Assembly: GCA_013322215.1 (NCBI GenBank) | Contig: JAAMEZ010000058.1 | Coordinates: 62,001-126,000, forward strand | Source: Martinezella rhizogenes | GTDB lineage: Bacteria > Pseudomonadota > Alphaproteobacteria > Rhizobiales > Rhizobiaceae | Direction: 5' to 3' | DNA length: 64,000 nt | Shown here: piece by piece, positions 42,879-51,395 of the stretch | Layout: each line of letters begins with the position of its first letter | How positions within the stretch are numbered: position 1 is the stretch's first letter | The notes under the pieces: generated by a model | What the model was told of the DNA's origin: nothing | Databases searched by the model: none | Seen by the model: the letters and a program-made list of their open reading frames with translations, nothing else | Position numbers and translations under genes: made by a program

Positions 42879-43055
42879 TCAATGAAGCAGCTTCGCTACG
42901 GGCGGGACAGTTTGGATCGCGCTCTCGTGGCGTCCGGAAGTCGACCCGATGATAACCGCGACGACAGCAACCATTATGTAAATAATGGCCCCTTTAGGCT
43001 TTCGGTCCGATACACAATGCCTTGTCGACTCTAGTGAACGCGGATGGTCAGACAT
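42879..43055 (-). CDS. Small hypothetical single-span membrane protein
   Basis: The 58-residue product begins MSDHPRSLESTRHCVSDRKP and has one membrane segment (GAIIYIMVAVVAVIIGSTSG). ATG 43055 has AAAGGA six bases upstream; the in-frame start at 43085 lacks this. It is possibly real, or the N-terminal part of a longer gene broken by the TGA at its end, because protein-like sequence continues in the same frame. No family is recognised. Confidence 0.45.
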   Translation of the reverse strand: MSDHPRSLESTRHCVSDRKPKGAIIYIMVAVVAVIIGSTSGRHESAIQTVPPVAKLLH

Positions 43056-43405
43056 CTTGATCCTTTGGTGTTGAAGAGCGTTCATTTAGTCGATCAGCTG
43101 TCCCTAAAGAATATCTCGATTCGCGCATCTCCCCTGCAGGAAGCGAATACCGGTCTTTTCTCCGGTCCTAATTGCTTGGCAAAAAGGCCGGCCTCACTGC
43201 TCGCACGCAGCATTTAGTGCCAGAATCCTGCCTTTATCGAGATAATTTCAACATCGCATAGAAAATCGAGCGATATAAAGCTTAGGGACTTTTTCAAGAC
43301 ATCACATTTCTTCACGATATGAACGGTAAATTTCGACGCGCTCATCACTTATGGATGGAGCCAAAACCCAATCCTGAAAAGACATTGCAGAATTAATGAA
43401 ATTGA
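43056..43405. other. AT-rich gap before tRNA-Lys
   Basis: This 350-base stretch is notably AT-rich and holds no ORF with a ribosome site on either strand. It contains the region downstream of the tRNA and the leader of the small membrane-protein gene. I see no direct repeat of the tRNA 3' end. Confidence 0.5.
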
Positions 43406-43481
43406 TGGTGAGAGCGATGGGATTCGAACCCATGACCTACTGATTAAAAGTCAGTTGCTCTACCGACTGAGCTACGCTCTC
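43406..43481 (-). tRNA. tRNA-Lys (anticodon TTT)
   Basis: The minus strand folds as a complete cloverleaf: acceptor GAGAGCG pairs with CGCTCTC, D-arm GCTCAGTCGGTAGAGC, anticodon loop CTTTTAA with TTT, and T-arm ATGGGTTCGAATCCCAT. The CCA end is encoded at 43408-43406. It marks the right edge of the accessory stretch. Confidence 0.97.
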
Positions 43482-43858
43482 CCTTTCCGCAGGCAGAGGC
43501 TGCCTCGGCTGGAAGTGCGCGGAACATATGCAGACGCCCTATTGTGGTCAACCCATAAAATCGTGGTTGCTGGCGACCGAAGATGCTTTTCCTCACCTCG
43601 CTACCGCGAAATGACGGCATCGAGCCGAAGAAGTCGCCCATTATCAAGGAAAATCAGAAATCCGACGCGATGGGTGGATGAGCGTCAACAAGGCAAACGA
43701 GTCTCAGAGACCCAAACAACCGTAACAATTTCCCTTAATAATCAGGGTTGCAATGAACGGATTGATCGGCTCGCCATCCGCAACAGTTGGGGTGCGAATC
43801 GTTTTTGGTGTATATCAGTTATTGTTAACAACCTGTCGGGCCCTCAGGAGGTTCTTTT
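43482..43858. other. Intergenic region between tRNA-Lys and the glsB-like gene
   Basis: This 377-base gap holds the tRNA promoter (minus strand) and the promoter of the glsB-like gene. Open frames across it have no ribosome sites or family signatures. Confidence 0.5.
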
Positions 43859-44116
43859 ATGGAAGACGCAAACGTCGGTTGGATTGCAGCAATTATCATC
43901 GGCGGCTTAGCTGGCTGGTTCGCCGAGATGATCATGAAAAGCAATACGGGCATAGTCATGAACATCATCCTCGGCATCATCGGCGCGCTTGTCGCCAGCT
44001 GGCTGTTCCGGACGATCGGCATCACGCTGCCGTTCCATGTATGGCTGAATTACCTGATCACGGGTTTCATCGGCGCCTGCATCCTGATTTTCGTCGGTCG
44101 ACTGATCAGACGTTAG
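43859..44116 (+). CDS. GlsB/YeaQ/YmgE-family stress membrane protein
   Basis: The 85-residue protein has three hydrophobic helices and the family motifs IIIGGLAGWFAEMIMK, NIILGIIGALVASWLF and GFIGACILIFVGRLIRR. Members are small inner-membrane proteins (transglycosylase-associated domain) often induced by stress. AGGAGG precedes the ATG, and a strong terminator follows, so it is monocistronic. Confidence 0.93.
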   Translation: MEDANVGWIAAIIIGGLAGWFAEMIMKSNTGIVMNIILGIIGALVASWLFRTIGITLPFHVWLNYLITGFIGACILIFVGRLIRR

Positions 44117-44159
44117 CAGCACATCGGGCTATACAGGCCCGAATCGGGAAGAGGAAAAA

Positions 44160-44192
44160 GGGAAGGCGGATCAAACCGCCTTCCCTTTTTTT
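44160..44192 (+). terminator. Rho-independent terminator of the glsB-like gene
   Basis: GGGAAGGCGG-ATCAAA-CCGCCTTCCC is a perfect 10-bp stem followed by seven T. Confidence 0.93.
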
Positions 44193-44390
44193 GTTGCGTG
44201 GATTCGCGCCATGCAAGCCGGAAAAATCTCGCGCAAAGATATGCAGCGTAGTTTTGCAGCGACGACATGCCGGTCAGCAAGTGCTCGAAGCGTAAGATAC
44301 TGATTTGAAACGTCACGATGCGTTTTCAGGTCTTTCCAAGCCGGACCTCGGCGCTATCTACTAAAAAGGAACCGAAAGGAGGTTGGAAAT

Positions 44391-44597
44391 ATGACGGAAA
44401 ACACCAATCGGACAACCACCCGCAAAGTCATCCGGGGCCGCCCTTACAGCATTGCGGAGTTTGCGCGGAAATATCGCCTCGACGATGCGGAGGCGAAGCG
44501 CCTCTTTTACAAGTTCGGTCCGTCGTCCACCGAACTGGACCTGCTGATGGCCGCCAAACGAAGGCCGCCTACCCTTGCAACCGCAATCGGTCGATAG
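44391..44597 (+). CDS. Small hypothetical protein (helix-turn-helix-like)
   Basis: The 68-residue protein starts after AGGAGG at good spacing. The core YSIAEFARKYRLDDAEAKRLFYKFGPSSTELDLLM looks like a short helical domain in the style of DUF3606-type rhizobial proteins, but I cannot place it firmly. The N-terminus is Thr/Arg/Asn-rich. Standing alone between the glsB-like gene and a GntR regulator, it may be a small DNA-binding or stress protein; this is a guess from shape. Confidence 0.65.
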   Translation: MTENTNRTTTRKVIRGRPYSIAEFARKYRLDDAEAKRLFYKFGPSSTELDLLMAAKRRPPTLATAIGR

Positions 44598-44724
44598 CAC
44601 GCGGCTTTTCCAGCCAGGCTTGCGAAATGCCACCGAGATCGTCGACGGCAACGCGACGATCCGGCAGATGCGATATGCAGGCCGATGCATGGCCGCCATG
44701 ATTGGCTTTTGCAATTTGGTGTAC

Positions 44725-44734
44725 TGATATATCA
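44725..44734. promoter_or_regulatory. Palindrome upstream of the gntR gene
   Basis: TGATATATCA is a perfect 10-base palindrome 20 bases before the ATG at 44754. It is a candidate autoregulatory operator; evidence is symmetry and position only. Confidence 0.3.
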
Positions 44735-44753
44735 CGATTGGTTGCGTTCGTAG

Positions 44754-45419
44754 ATGCTAGATGACACTGTGTGCTATCCAAGCAGAAGTCGGACGCAGCC
44801 TCGCATGCAGAATTCGCTCAGCCACCTCGCCTATCTCGCGTTGGAATACGCGATCGTGACGCTTGCGCTGAAACCAGGCGCCCTCGTCACCGAAAAGCAG
44901 TTGATCGAAGTGGCGGAGCATGGGCGGACACCGGTGCGCGAGGCAATCCAGAAACTTGCATGGCAGGGATTGATCCATGTGCGGCCGCGCGTCGGCCTGC
45001 AAATCGCGGAGATTCGCCCCGAAGACCATCAATATGTCATGCAGGTGAGACGCGAACTGGAACCGATTGCCGCCGCGCTCGCCGCTACCCATGCCGATCC
45101 GCAGCAGCGCGAGCAGTTGCGGGAATGCGTACGCCTGATGACACAGTGCGCCGTTACCGGCGACCTGCCCGGCTTTTTAGCCGCCGACAAGACATTCGAT
45201 GAGGTTCTCGAAGCCGCCTGCCCCAACAATTTCATCATGGCGGCACTCGCACCCGTGCAGACGCATGCGCGCCGGCTATGGTACTCCACCGGAGCACATG
45301 ATCGCATGGATCAAGCGATCACGATGCATGTTCAAGCCATCGAAGCCATTGAAAATGGGGATGCCATTGCCGCCGAGACGGCCATGGCGGCGCTCATCGA
45401 TTATCTCAGCGGCGTATGA
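44754..45419 (+). CDS. GntR-family regulator (FCD domain)
   Basis: The 221-residue frame has a winged helix (VTEKQLIEVAEHGRTPVREA, QKLAWQGLIHVRPRVGLQI) and an FCD domain (VRRELEPIAAALAATHAD, FLAADKTFDEVLEAACPNNF, MHVQAIEAIENGDA). The first 17 residues are unusual; the ATG at 44805 (MQNSLSHLAYLAL) is a possible true start. Neither has a strong RBS. No metabolic gene is adjacent in the same unit, so its target is unknown. Confidence 0.85.
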   Translation: MLDDTVCYPSRSRTQPRMQNSLSHLAYLALEYAIVTLALKPGALVTEKQLIEVAEHGRTPVREAIQKLAWQGLIHVRPRVGLQIAEIRPEDHQYVMQVRRELEPIAAALAATHADPQQREQLRECVRLMTQCAVTGDLPGFLAADKTFDEVLEAACPNNFIMAALAPVQTHARRLWYSTGAHDRMDQAITMHVQAIEAIENGDAIAAETAMAALIDYLSGV

Positions 45420-45455
45420 AAAAGGTGGCCTCGTTACCAAAGCCGCCTTTCATTC
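45420..45455. terminator. Bidirectional terminator between gntR and fpr
   Basis: AAAGGTGGC and GCCGCCTTT form a 9-bp stem with one G-T pair in the gap between the two convergent stops, with A/T runs on its sides. Confidence 0.55.
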
Positions 45456-45473
45456 CGGATTCAGGTAATTTGA

Positions 45474-46286
45474 TCAACCGACGAAAGCGCGCTCGATGAC
45501 GAATTCGGCCGGCTTGTTGTTGGCACCTTCGTTCAGGCCGGCCTTTTCCAGCAGCCCCTTAGTATCCTTCAGCATGGCGGAGGAGCCGCAGATCATGCCG
45601 CGATCGATCGCCGGATCAAGCGGCGGCACGCCGAGGTCGCTGAAAAGCTTGCCGTTTTCGATGAGATCGGTGATGCGGCCCGTGAAGGGGAATTCCTCGC
45701 GGGTGACAGTCGCGTAGTGGCGCAGCTTGTCGCCGACGACTTCGCTCAACAGCTCGTCGTTGCGGATTTCCTCAACAAGGTCGAAGCCGTATCTCAGCTC
45801 GGCGACATCGCGCGTGGTGTGGGTGAGGATGACTTCCTCATACTTCTCATAGGTCTCGGGATCGCGGATCAGGCTTGCGAACGGCGCGATGCCGGTGCCG
45901 GTCGAGAACATATAAAGACGGCGGCCGGGTGTCAGCGCGTCCAGAACCAGCGTGCCGGTCGGCTTCTTGCGCATCAGCACTTCGTCGCCGGGCTTGATGT
46001 TCTGCAGGTGCGAGGTCAGCGGACCATCCGGCACCTTGATGGAGAAGAATTCAAGCTCGTCGGCCCAGGCGGGGCTTGCGATCGAATAGGCGCGATAGAG
46101 CGGCTTGCCGTCGACCATCAGACCGATCATGGCAAACTCGCCGGAGCGGAAGCGGAAGCCTTGCGGCCGGGTCATGGTGAAGCGAAAGAGCCGGTCGGTA
46201 TAATGCGTGACGCTCAGCACCTTCTCGGCAAAGACGCCGGCTGGGACTGCTGAAGCAAATTCATCTGATTTGGCGGGGGCGTTCAT
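45474..46286 (-). CDS. fpr: Ferredoxin-NADP reductase
   Basis: Fpr moves electrons between NADPH and ferredoxin or flavodoxin. The 270-residue protein has FAD-binding FRFRSGEFAMIG and YRAYSIASPAW, NADP-binding YMFSTGTGIAPFASLIRDPE and the C-terminal VIERAFVG of the alphaproteobacterial type. It lies downstream of the sulfite-reductase genes on the same strand, 230 bases after the DUF934 gene, and may supply their electrons. A perfect 12-base palindrome lies in its leader. Confidence 0.93.
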   Translation of the reverse strand: MNAPAKSDEFASAVPAGVFAEKVLSVTHYTDRLFRFTMTRPQGFRFRSGEFAMIGLMVDGKPLYRAYSIASPAWADELEFFSIKVPDGPLTSHLQNIKPGDEVLMRKKPTGTLVLDALTPGRRLYMFSTGTGIAPFASLIRDPETYEKYEEVILTHTTRDVAELRYGFDLVEEIRNDELLSEVVGDKLRHYATVTREEFPFTGRITDLIENGKLFSDLGVPPLDPAIDRGMICGSSAMLKDTKGLLEKAGLNEGANNKPAEFVIERAFVG

Positions 46287-46348
46287 TCTGTCTCGAATCC
46301 CGTATTAGTCTTACACGTATTCCCTGGCAGGCTCATTTCGCGACGCTG

Positions 46349-46360
46349 ATATTATAATAT
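46349..46360. promoter_or_regulatory. AT-rich perfect palindrome upstream of fpr
   Basis: ATATTATAATAT is a perfect 12-base palindrome 62 bases before the fpr ATG. It could be part of a promoter or a regulator site. No regulator is identified. Confidence 0.3.
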
Positions 46361-46516
46361 AGCCGGTTTTGAAAGGCATTCCATTCCATCCGGCGATACA
46401 GGATTGAAATATGCCTATTCCAGTCAAGTTTCCATATCGCCGAGCGTACATAATTCGAAAGGCTTGAATACGGCAGCCCGACATTGTCAAATTGCCGCAA
46501 TAGCCGCCTTTCGACA

Positions 46517-47029
46517 TCAGGCCGATTTTGCCGGCAACCGCCGCCAGCTATAGGCCTGTCCACCTTCTGCGCGGCGCGCAGTCGGCTGATAGTAGTGCGG
46601 AATGCCCGGCAAGCGATTTTCCGAAAGCCGCTTCAGTGCCGTCGCGTTGGTCACGGCGAAGCTATCGATGCCGACGCGCAGCATCAACGGTACCTGATCG
46701 ATCAACACATCGCCGACAGCGCGCAATTCCCTGGTATAACCCAGGCGCTGGCGCAGCAGCGAGGCATGGCTGAAGGCGCGGCCGTCGCTGAATGCCGGAA
46801 AGGCGACGGCGACGATATCGAGACGATCGAGATAGGGCTGCAGCCGGGCCACATCGTCCGCCGGCTTGATGACGACGCCGAGGCCAACGTCATTGCTTTC
46901 TTCCGCCTTTGCGATCAGCGCATCGAGGGTAAGCAGAGGCTTCTGCGTTTCGGTCGCCTTGACCTCGTCGGTCTCGATGACCCACGGATCGTTTTCAATG
47001 AAGCCGGTTTCCCGCCAAATCTTGGTCAT
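46517..47029 (-). CDS. DUF934 family protein of the sulfite-reductase operon
   Basis: The 170-residue protein has the DUF934 pattern: IAVAFPAFSDGRAFS-like segment (VAVAFPAFSDGRAFSHASLL), RQRLGYTRELRAVGDVLIDQ and MLRVGIDSFAV. The family is consistently next to cysI/cysH and is presumed to assist sulfite or sulfate reduction. The ATG at 47029 has AAGGAG seven bases upstream. It follows cysI after 11 bases. Confidence 0.9.
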   Translation of the reverse strand: MTKIWRETGFIENDPWVIETDEVKATETQKPLLTLDALIAKAEESNDVGLGVVIKPADDVARLQPYLDRLDIVAVAFPAFSDGRAFSHASLLRQRLGYTRELRAVGDVLIDQVPLMLRVGIDSFAVTNATALKRLSENRLPGIPHYYQPTARRAEGGQAYSWRRLPAKSA

Positions 47030-47040
47030 GGTCAATCTCC

Positions 47041-48720
47041 TTACGCGGCTTCTGCTGCCGACGAGGACGCGCCGTAGAGCGCAGTCTTGAACGGCTGCGG
47101 CCCGACGCGACGATAGGCGGCGAGGAAGGTTTCGGAAGGGTCCTGACGAAGGCCGAGATAGGTATCGACAATGGTCTCGATTGCGTCAGTCACCTTGTCG
47201 GGCTCGAAGCCGCGGCCGATGATCTCGCCGATCGAGGTATTCTCGTCGCCGGAGCCGCCGAGCGTGATCTGATAGAGTTCCGCGCCCTTCTTCTCGACGC
47301 CCAGCAGGCCGATATGGCCGACATGGTGATGGCCGCAAGCATTGATGCAGCCGGAAATCTTGATCTTCAGCTCGCCGATCTCCGCCTGGCGCTCGGGCGA
47401 ACCGAAGCGCGTGGAGATTTCCTGCGCGACCGGGATGGAGCGTGCATTGGCAAGCGCGCAATAGTCGAGGCCGGGACAGGCAATGATGTCCGTGATCAGG
47501 CCGGCATTCGCCGTTTCCAGGCCGATGGCAACGAGGCCGCGATAGACAGCCTCAAGATCGGCCAGCGCCACATGCGGCAGGATGAGGTTCTGCTCATGGC
47601 TAACACGGATTTCGTCGAAAGCATATTCCTCGGCGATATCGGCGACGGCCTCCATCTGAGCATCCGTCGCATCGCCCGGAATACCGCCGATCGGCTTCAG
47701 CGAGATCGTCACCATGCCGTAATCAGGGTTCTTGTGCGGCTGCACGTTCTGCTGCACCCAGCGGGCAAAGGCCGGATCGGCCTTCTTCCAGCGCGCCAGG
47801 CTTTCCCAGCCTTCGGCGCGCTCAGGCAGCGCCGGCGGTGCGAAATAGGCAGAGATCGCCTGAACGTCGGCTTCCGGCAGCTTCAGCTCTGTATCCCTCA
47901 GCTTGTCGAACTCGACTTCGACCTGACGTGCCAGTTCCTCGGCGCCGGTTTCATGCACGAGGATCTTGATGCGCGCCTTGTACTTGTTGTCGCGGCGGCC
48001 ATGCAGGTTGTAAACGCGCATGATCGCCGTCGTGTAGGAGAGGAGATCCTCTTCCGGCAGGAAGTCGCGGATAAGCTTCGCAATGAGCGGCGTGCGGCCC
48101 TGCCCGCCCCCGACATAGACGGCGAAGCCGATCTCGCCCTTGTCGTTCTTCTTCAGATGCAGGCCGATATCATGCACCTGAATCGCGGCGCGGTCGCGCT
48201 CAGCACCGGTGACGGCAATCTTGAACTTGCGCGGCAGGAACGAAAATTCCGGATGAACGGAGGACCACTGACGCAGGATTTCGGCATAGGGCCTGGGATC
48301 GGCGACTTCGTCGGCCGCGGCACCGGCGAAATGATCGGCCGTCACGTTGCGAATGCAGTTGCCCGAAGTCTGGATGGCGTGCATCTCAACCGAGGCGAGA
48401 TCGGCGAGCGCATCGGGCATCTCGGAGAGCTTCGGCCAATTGAACTGCAGGTTCTGGCGCGTGGTGAAGTGGCCATAGCCGCGGTCATAGGTGCGGGCGA
48501 CATGGGCGAGCATGCGCATCTGACGCGAGCTCAGCGTGCCATAGGGAATGGCGATGCGCAGCATATAGGCGTGCAGCTGCAGATAGACGCCATTCATCAG
48601 GCGCAGCGGCTTGAAGGCATCTTCCGAAAGCTCACCCGAGAGGCGTCGCTCCACCTGATCGCGGAACTGGGCAACCCGTTCCGCAACAAAGGCGTGGTCG
48701 AATTCATCGTAACGATACAT
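47041..48720 (-). CDS. cysI: Assimilatory sulfite (nitrite/sulfite) reductase hemoprotein
   Basis: The 559-residue protein reduces sulfite to sulfide with siroheme and a 4Fe-4S cluster. Visible are GYGHFTTRQNLQFNW and the two cysteine pairs in ACPGLDYCALANARS and CINACGHHHVGHIGL that bind the cluster. Duplicated ferredoxin-like halves are evident. Nitrite reduction cannot be excluded from sequence, but the neighbours (siroheme synthase, DUF2849, DUF934) support sulfite. No separate flavoprotein (cysJ) is present, so ferredoxin and Fpr are likely donors. Confidence 0.92.
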   Translation of the reverse strand: MYRYDEFDHAFVAERVAQFRDQVERRLSGELSEDAFKPLRLMNGVYLQLHAYMLRIAIPYGTLSSRQMRMLAHVARTYDRGYGHFTTRQNLQFNWPKLSEMPDALADLASVEMHAIQTSGNCIRNVTADHFAGAAADEVADPRPYAEILRQWSSVHPEFSFLPRKFKIAVTGAERDRAAIQVHDIGLHLKKNDKGEIGFAVYVGGGQGRTPLIAKLIRDFLPEEDLLSYTTAIMRVYNLHGRRDNKYKARIKILVHETGAEELARQVEVEFDKLRDTELKLPEADVQAISAYFAPPALPERAEGWESLARWKKADPAFARWVQQNVQPHKNPDYGMVTISLKPIGGIPGDATDAQMEAVADIAEEYAFDEIRVSHEQNLILPHVALADLEAVYRGLVAIGLETANAGLITDIIACPGLDYCALANARSIPVAQEISTRFGSPERQAEIGELKIKISGCINACGHHHVGHIGLLGVEKKGAELYQITLGGSGDENTSIGEIIGRGFEPDKVTDAIETIVDTYLGLRQDPSETFLAAYRRVGPQPFKTALYGASSSAAEAA

Positions 48721-48737
48721 GACTTCCTCGGGACTTC

Positions 48738-49052
48738 TCAGACTGCAATGAAATCGGGATCGGCCGCGGCATAGCCCGGCGCGTATTCCATGGTGGGGCC
48801 TTCGGCGCGGATACGCTCGCGCAGGCGCAGCGGCCAGAGCTTGCCGCCAGTTTCCTGAACATCGACCAGATTGACGTCGACGACCTTGTTGTCAGCATAG
48901 GCCTGCTTGCCGATCGTTTCCAGAGCGGCTTCCGCTTCGGCATGGCGGGCGACCAGCGCTTCCTGCAAGAATAACGTCCACTCACCATTTGCGTTCAGCC
49001 AGACAGCAATGCCATCGGCAAGCCGGTTTGCGGTCAGAACCTTGTCGACCAT
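48738..49052 (-). CDS. DUF2849 domain protein of the sulfite-reductase operon
   Basis: The 104-residue protein begins KVLTANRLADGIAVWLNANG and contains NLVDVQETGGKLWPLRLRERIRAEGPT, the DUF2849 signature. It is nearly always found between cysG and cysI in alphaproteobacteria; its role is unknown. It is 17 bases from cysI and three bases from cysG, firmly in the operon. Confidence 0.92.
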   Translation of the reverse strand: MVDKVLTANRLADGIAVWLNANGEWTLFLQEALVARHAEAEAALETIGKQAYADNKVVDVNLVDVQETGGKLWPLRLRERIRAEGPTMEYAPGYAAADPDFIAV

Positions 49053-49055
49053 AAA

Positions 49056-50492
49056 TCAGTTCCTTGCATAGTCTTGAGCAGCGGCCTCGCGACGGACCAG
49101 CGGCTCGGATTGTTCAAAATTCGCACCGGCGACAGCATCGCCGATAATGACCATGACCGGGCCGCCCAACTCATCGCGATGCTCCAGATCTGGCAAATCC
49201 CGCAGGATACCATGCATCAGGCGGCGATCGCTCCGGCTGGCATTCTCGATGATGGCAACGGTCGTCTCGGGCGGCAGGCCGGCCTGCATCAGGCGGCCGG
49301 CGACGGAAGCAGCAACCGTGCGTCCCATATACACGGCAATCGTGGCCCCGGATACGGCCAAACTCGCCCAATCGGGCAGCACGTCGCCTGTGAGATCGTG
49401 ACCCGTTGTGAATACCAGCGACGAGGCAACACCGCGCAGCGTCAGCGGCAGTTCAAAATCGGCAGCAGCAGCGAAAGCGGAGGTGATGCCGGGAACGATC
49501 TCATAACCGATACCGGCAGCACGCAGGGCCGCCATTTCCTCGCCCGCACGACCATAGACCAGCGGATCGCCCGACTTCAACCGCACGACGCGCTTACCTT
49601 CGCGGCCGAGCTGCACCAGCAGGTCGTTGATTTCTTCCTGCGACTTGCTGTGGCAGCCCTTGCGCTTGCCGACAGACAGGCGCTCGGCATCACGCCGTCC
49701 CATATCGACGATTGCCTGCGGCACAAGGGCGTCATAGACGATGACATCGGCTTCCATCATCACGCGCTGCGCCCGCAAAGTCAGCAGATCTTCCGCGCCC
49801 GGACCGGCACCGACCAGCCAGACGCGTCCCTCGACCTCACGCGACGACTGCAACAGCTCATCGGCCGCTTGCTCCGCCTGCAAGAGATGTCCGGCATTGA
49901 CGGCGTTGGCGACGGGTCCTGAAAAGAACTGCCGCCAGAAGATGCGACGGGCAACGCCGCGCGGCACAAGGCGCTCGACCGGCTTGCGGAAGCGCGTCGC
50001 GAGCTCGGCCAATTTACCGAGCGACGGCGACAGTATCTGGTCGATCTGCGCACGGATCATCTGCGCCAGCACCGGACCAGCACCTTCGGTGCCGATGGCC
50101 ACTGCCACCGGAGCCCGGTTGACCAGCGCCGGCGTGTAGAAATCGCAATAATCGGGCTGATCGACGGCGTTTGCCGGAATTCGCTCGACGCGGGCCGCAT
50201 CGACGATCATCCGATCGGCCTCGGCATCGCCGGTGGCGGCAAAAACGAGCATCGCGCCCTTGACCTGATCGGCAGAAAAATTGCCGCGTACGGTTTCGAT
50301 ACGATTGGCAATGAGGAAGGCATGATAATCAGCCTCCGGCGCCTGCACAAAGGCGACGACCTTCGCCTGCGTGTTCAGAAGCAGCCGCACCTTGGCGAAG
50401 GCTTCATCGCCATTGCCGAAAACAGCAGTAATCCTTCCTTCCACGCGGAAGAAGGCGGGAAACACCGAAAGCTGTTCAGTCCTCAGAGGCAT
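49056..50492 (-). CDS. cysG: Siroheme synthase
   Basis: CysG makes siroheme, the cofactor of CysI. The 478-residue protein has an N-terminal precorrin-2 dehydrogenase/ferrochelatase part (FRVEGRITAVFGNGDEAFAK) and a C-terminal uroporphyrinogen-III methyltransferase part (VWLVGAGPGAEDLLTLRAQR, VRLKSGDPLVYGRAGEE, YMGRTVAASVAGRL). The start at 50492 (MPLRTEQLSVFPAF) is chosen over 50537, whose extension is not family-like. It is the first gene of cysG-DUF2849-cysI-DUF934. Confidence 0.94.
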   Translation of the reverse strand: MPLRTEQLSVFPAFFRVEGRITAVFGNGDEAFAKVRLLLNTQAKVVAFVQAPEADYHAFLIANRIETVRGNFSADQVKGAMLVFAATGDAEADRMIVDAARVERIPANAVDQPDYCDFYTPALVNRAPVAVAIGTEGAGPVLAQMIRAQIDQILSPSLGKLAELATRFRKPVERLVPRGVARRIFWRQFFSGPVANAVNAGHLLQAEQAADELLQSSREVEGRVWLVGAGPGAEDLLTLRAQRVMMEADVIVYDALVPQAIVDMGRRDAERLSVGKRKGCHSKSQEEINDLLVQLGREGKRVVRLKSGDPLVYGRAGEEMAALRAAGIGYEIVPGITSAFAAAADFELPLTLRGVASSLVFTTGHDLTGDVLPDWASLAVSGATIAVYMGRTVAASVAGRLMQAGLPPETTVAIIENASRSDRRLMHGILRDLPDLEHRDELGGPVMVIIGDAVAGANFEQSEPLVRREAAAQDYARN

Positions 50493-50642
50493 CGTTATTC
50501 CACTTCGAGATTTGGCGAATATCGCCCTTGCGGCCAAGAGATTGAAGAAACAGAAATTCTAATGCCCATGCATGCGCGTATTCTTTTGCTCGACATGCCA
50601 AGGATTTGAGCAAAACTCACCAGACGAGCAGACCGACATAAA

Positions 50643-50657
50643 TATAGGAAATCTATA
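50643..50657. promoter_or_regulatory. Inverted repeat upstream of the cysG operon
   Basis: TATAG-GAAAT-CTATA is a perfect inverted repeat in an AT-rich stretch between cysG and the divergent deaminase gene. It is a candidate operator for sulfur control of the operon. The regulator is unknown. Confidence 0.35.
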
Positions 50658-50785
50658 GACTTTTATGATTGACTGGCGCCTGCGACCATTTTATTGCCTG
50701 TGACAAACCGGGTCCATACGTCATTTGCGCATTCCGTCGCATCGGCAATGCCGATAGACTGGCGCCAAAACTTTGGAGCAGATCC

Positions 50786-51373
50786 TTGTCCGACAACAGC
50801 ATCGCAGCCCGCCTTCTCGACGTCGTGGAGCATGACATCCTGCCCCTGACCCGCAAAGGCGTTTCTGCCGGCAACAAGGTCTTCGGCGCTGCCATCCTGC
50901 GCAAATCCGACCTTTCACTCGTTATCGCGGAAACCAACAATGAGTTGGAAAACCCGCTCTGGCATGGCGAGGTTCATGCCCTGAAGCGCTTCTACGAACT
51001 CGGCGAAAAGCTTGCGACCAAGGATCTGATCTTCCTGTCCACGCATGAACCCTGCACCATGTGCATGTCGGCGATCACCTGGGCCGGTTTCGACAATTTC
51101 TACTATTTCTTCAGCCATGAGGATTCCCGGGATGCCTTCGCGATCCCGCATGATCTCAAAATCCTGAAGGAAGTCTTCGGCCTGGAGCCTGGCGGCTATC
51201 GCCGCCAAAACGCATTCTGGAACAGCTTTGCCATCTCCGACCTGGTGGAGACGGAAGAAGATCCGCGCAAAGGCGAGTTGAAGGACCAGACGGCGCGCAT
51301 CAAGCAGGCCTATGCCGGTCTCTCCGACAGCTACCAGGCGTCCAAGAGCGACAACGACATCCCCTTGAACTGA
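50786..51373 (+). CDS. Nucleoside/cytidine deaminase-family protein
   Basis: The 195-residue protein has the zinc-dependent deaminase motifs HGEVHAL (HxE) and STHEPCTMCMSAI (PCxxC). It differs from CodA/TadA by a long C-terminal part. TTG 50786 is chosen because GGAG lies eight bases upstream and the deaminase fold starts soon after; the longer frame to 50669 is not family-like. It sits 22 bases before mazG, suggesting a nucleotide-pool housekeeping unit. Confidence 0.82.
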   Translation: MSDNSIAARLLDVVEHDILPLTRKGVSAGNKVFGAAILRKSDLSLVIAETNNELENPLWHGEVHALKRFYELGEKLATKDLIFLSTHEPCTMCMSAITWAGFDNFYYFFSHEDSRDAFAIPHDLKILKEVFGLEPGGYRRQNAFWNSFAISDLVETEEDPRKGELKDQTARIKQAYAGLSDSYQASKSDNDIPLN

Positions 51374-51395
51374 CAGAGCAAGATCCGAGGCAACG

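Noticed and set aside
43056..43481. Integration site (att) at tRNA-Lys
   Set aside because: No direct repeat of the tRNA 3' end and no integrase could be found by eye in the window.
43455..43910. 151-codon ORF over the tRNA and intergenic region
   Set aside because: It runs through the tRNA-Lys gene and the start of the glsB-like gene in a wrong frame.
47314..48774. 486-codon plus-strand ORF
   Set aside because: Antisense to cysI.
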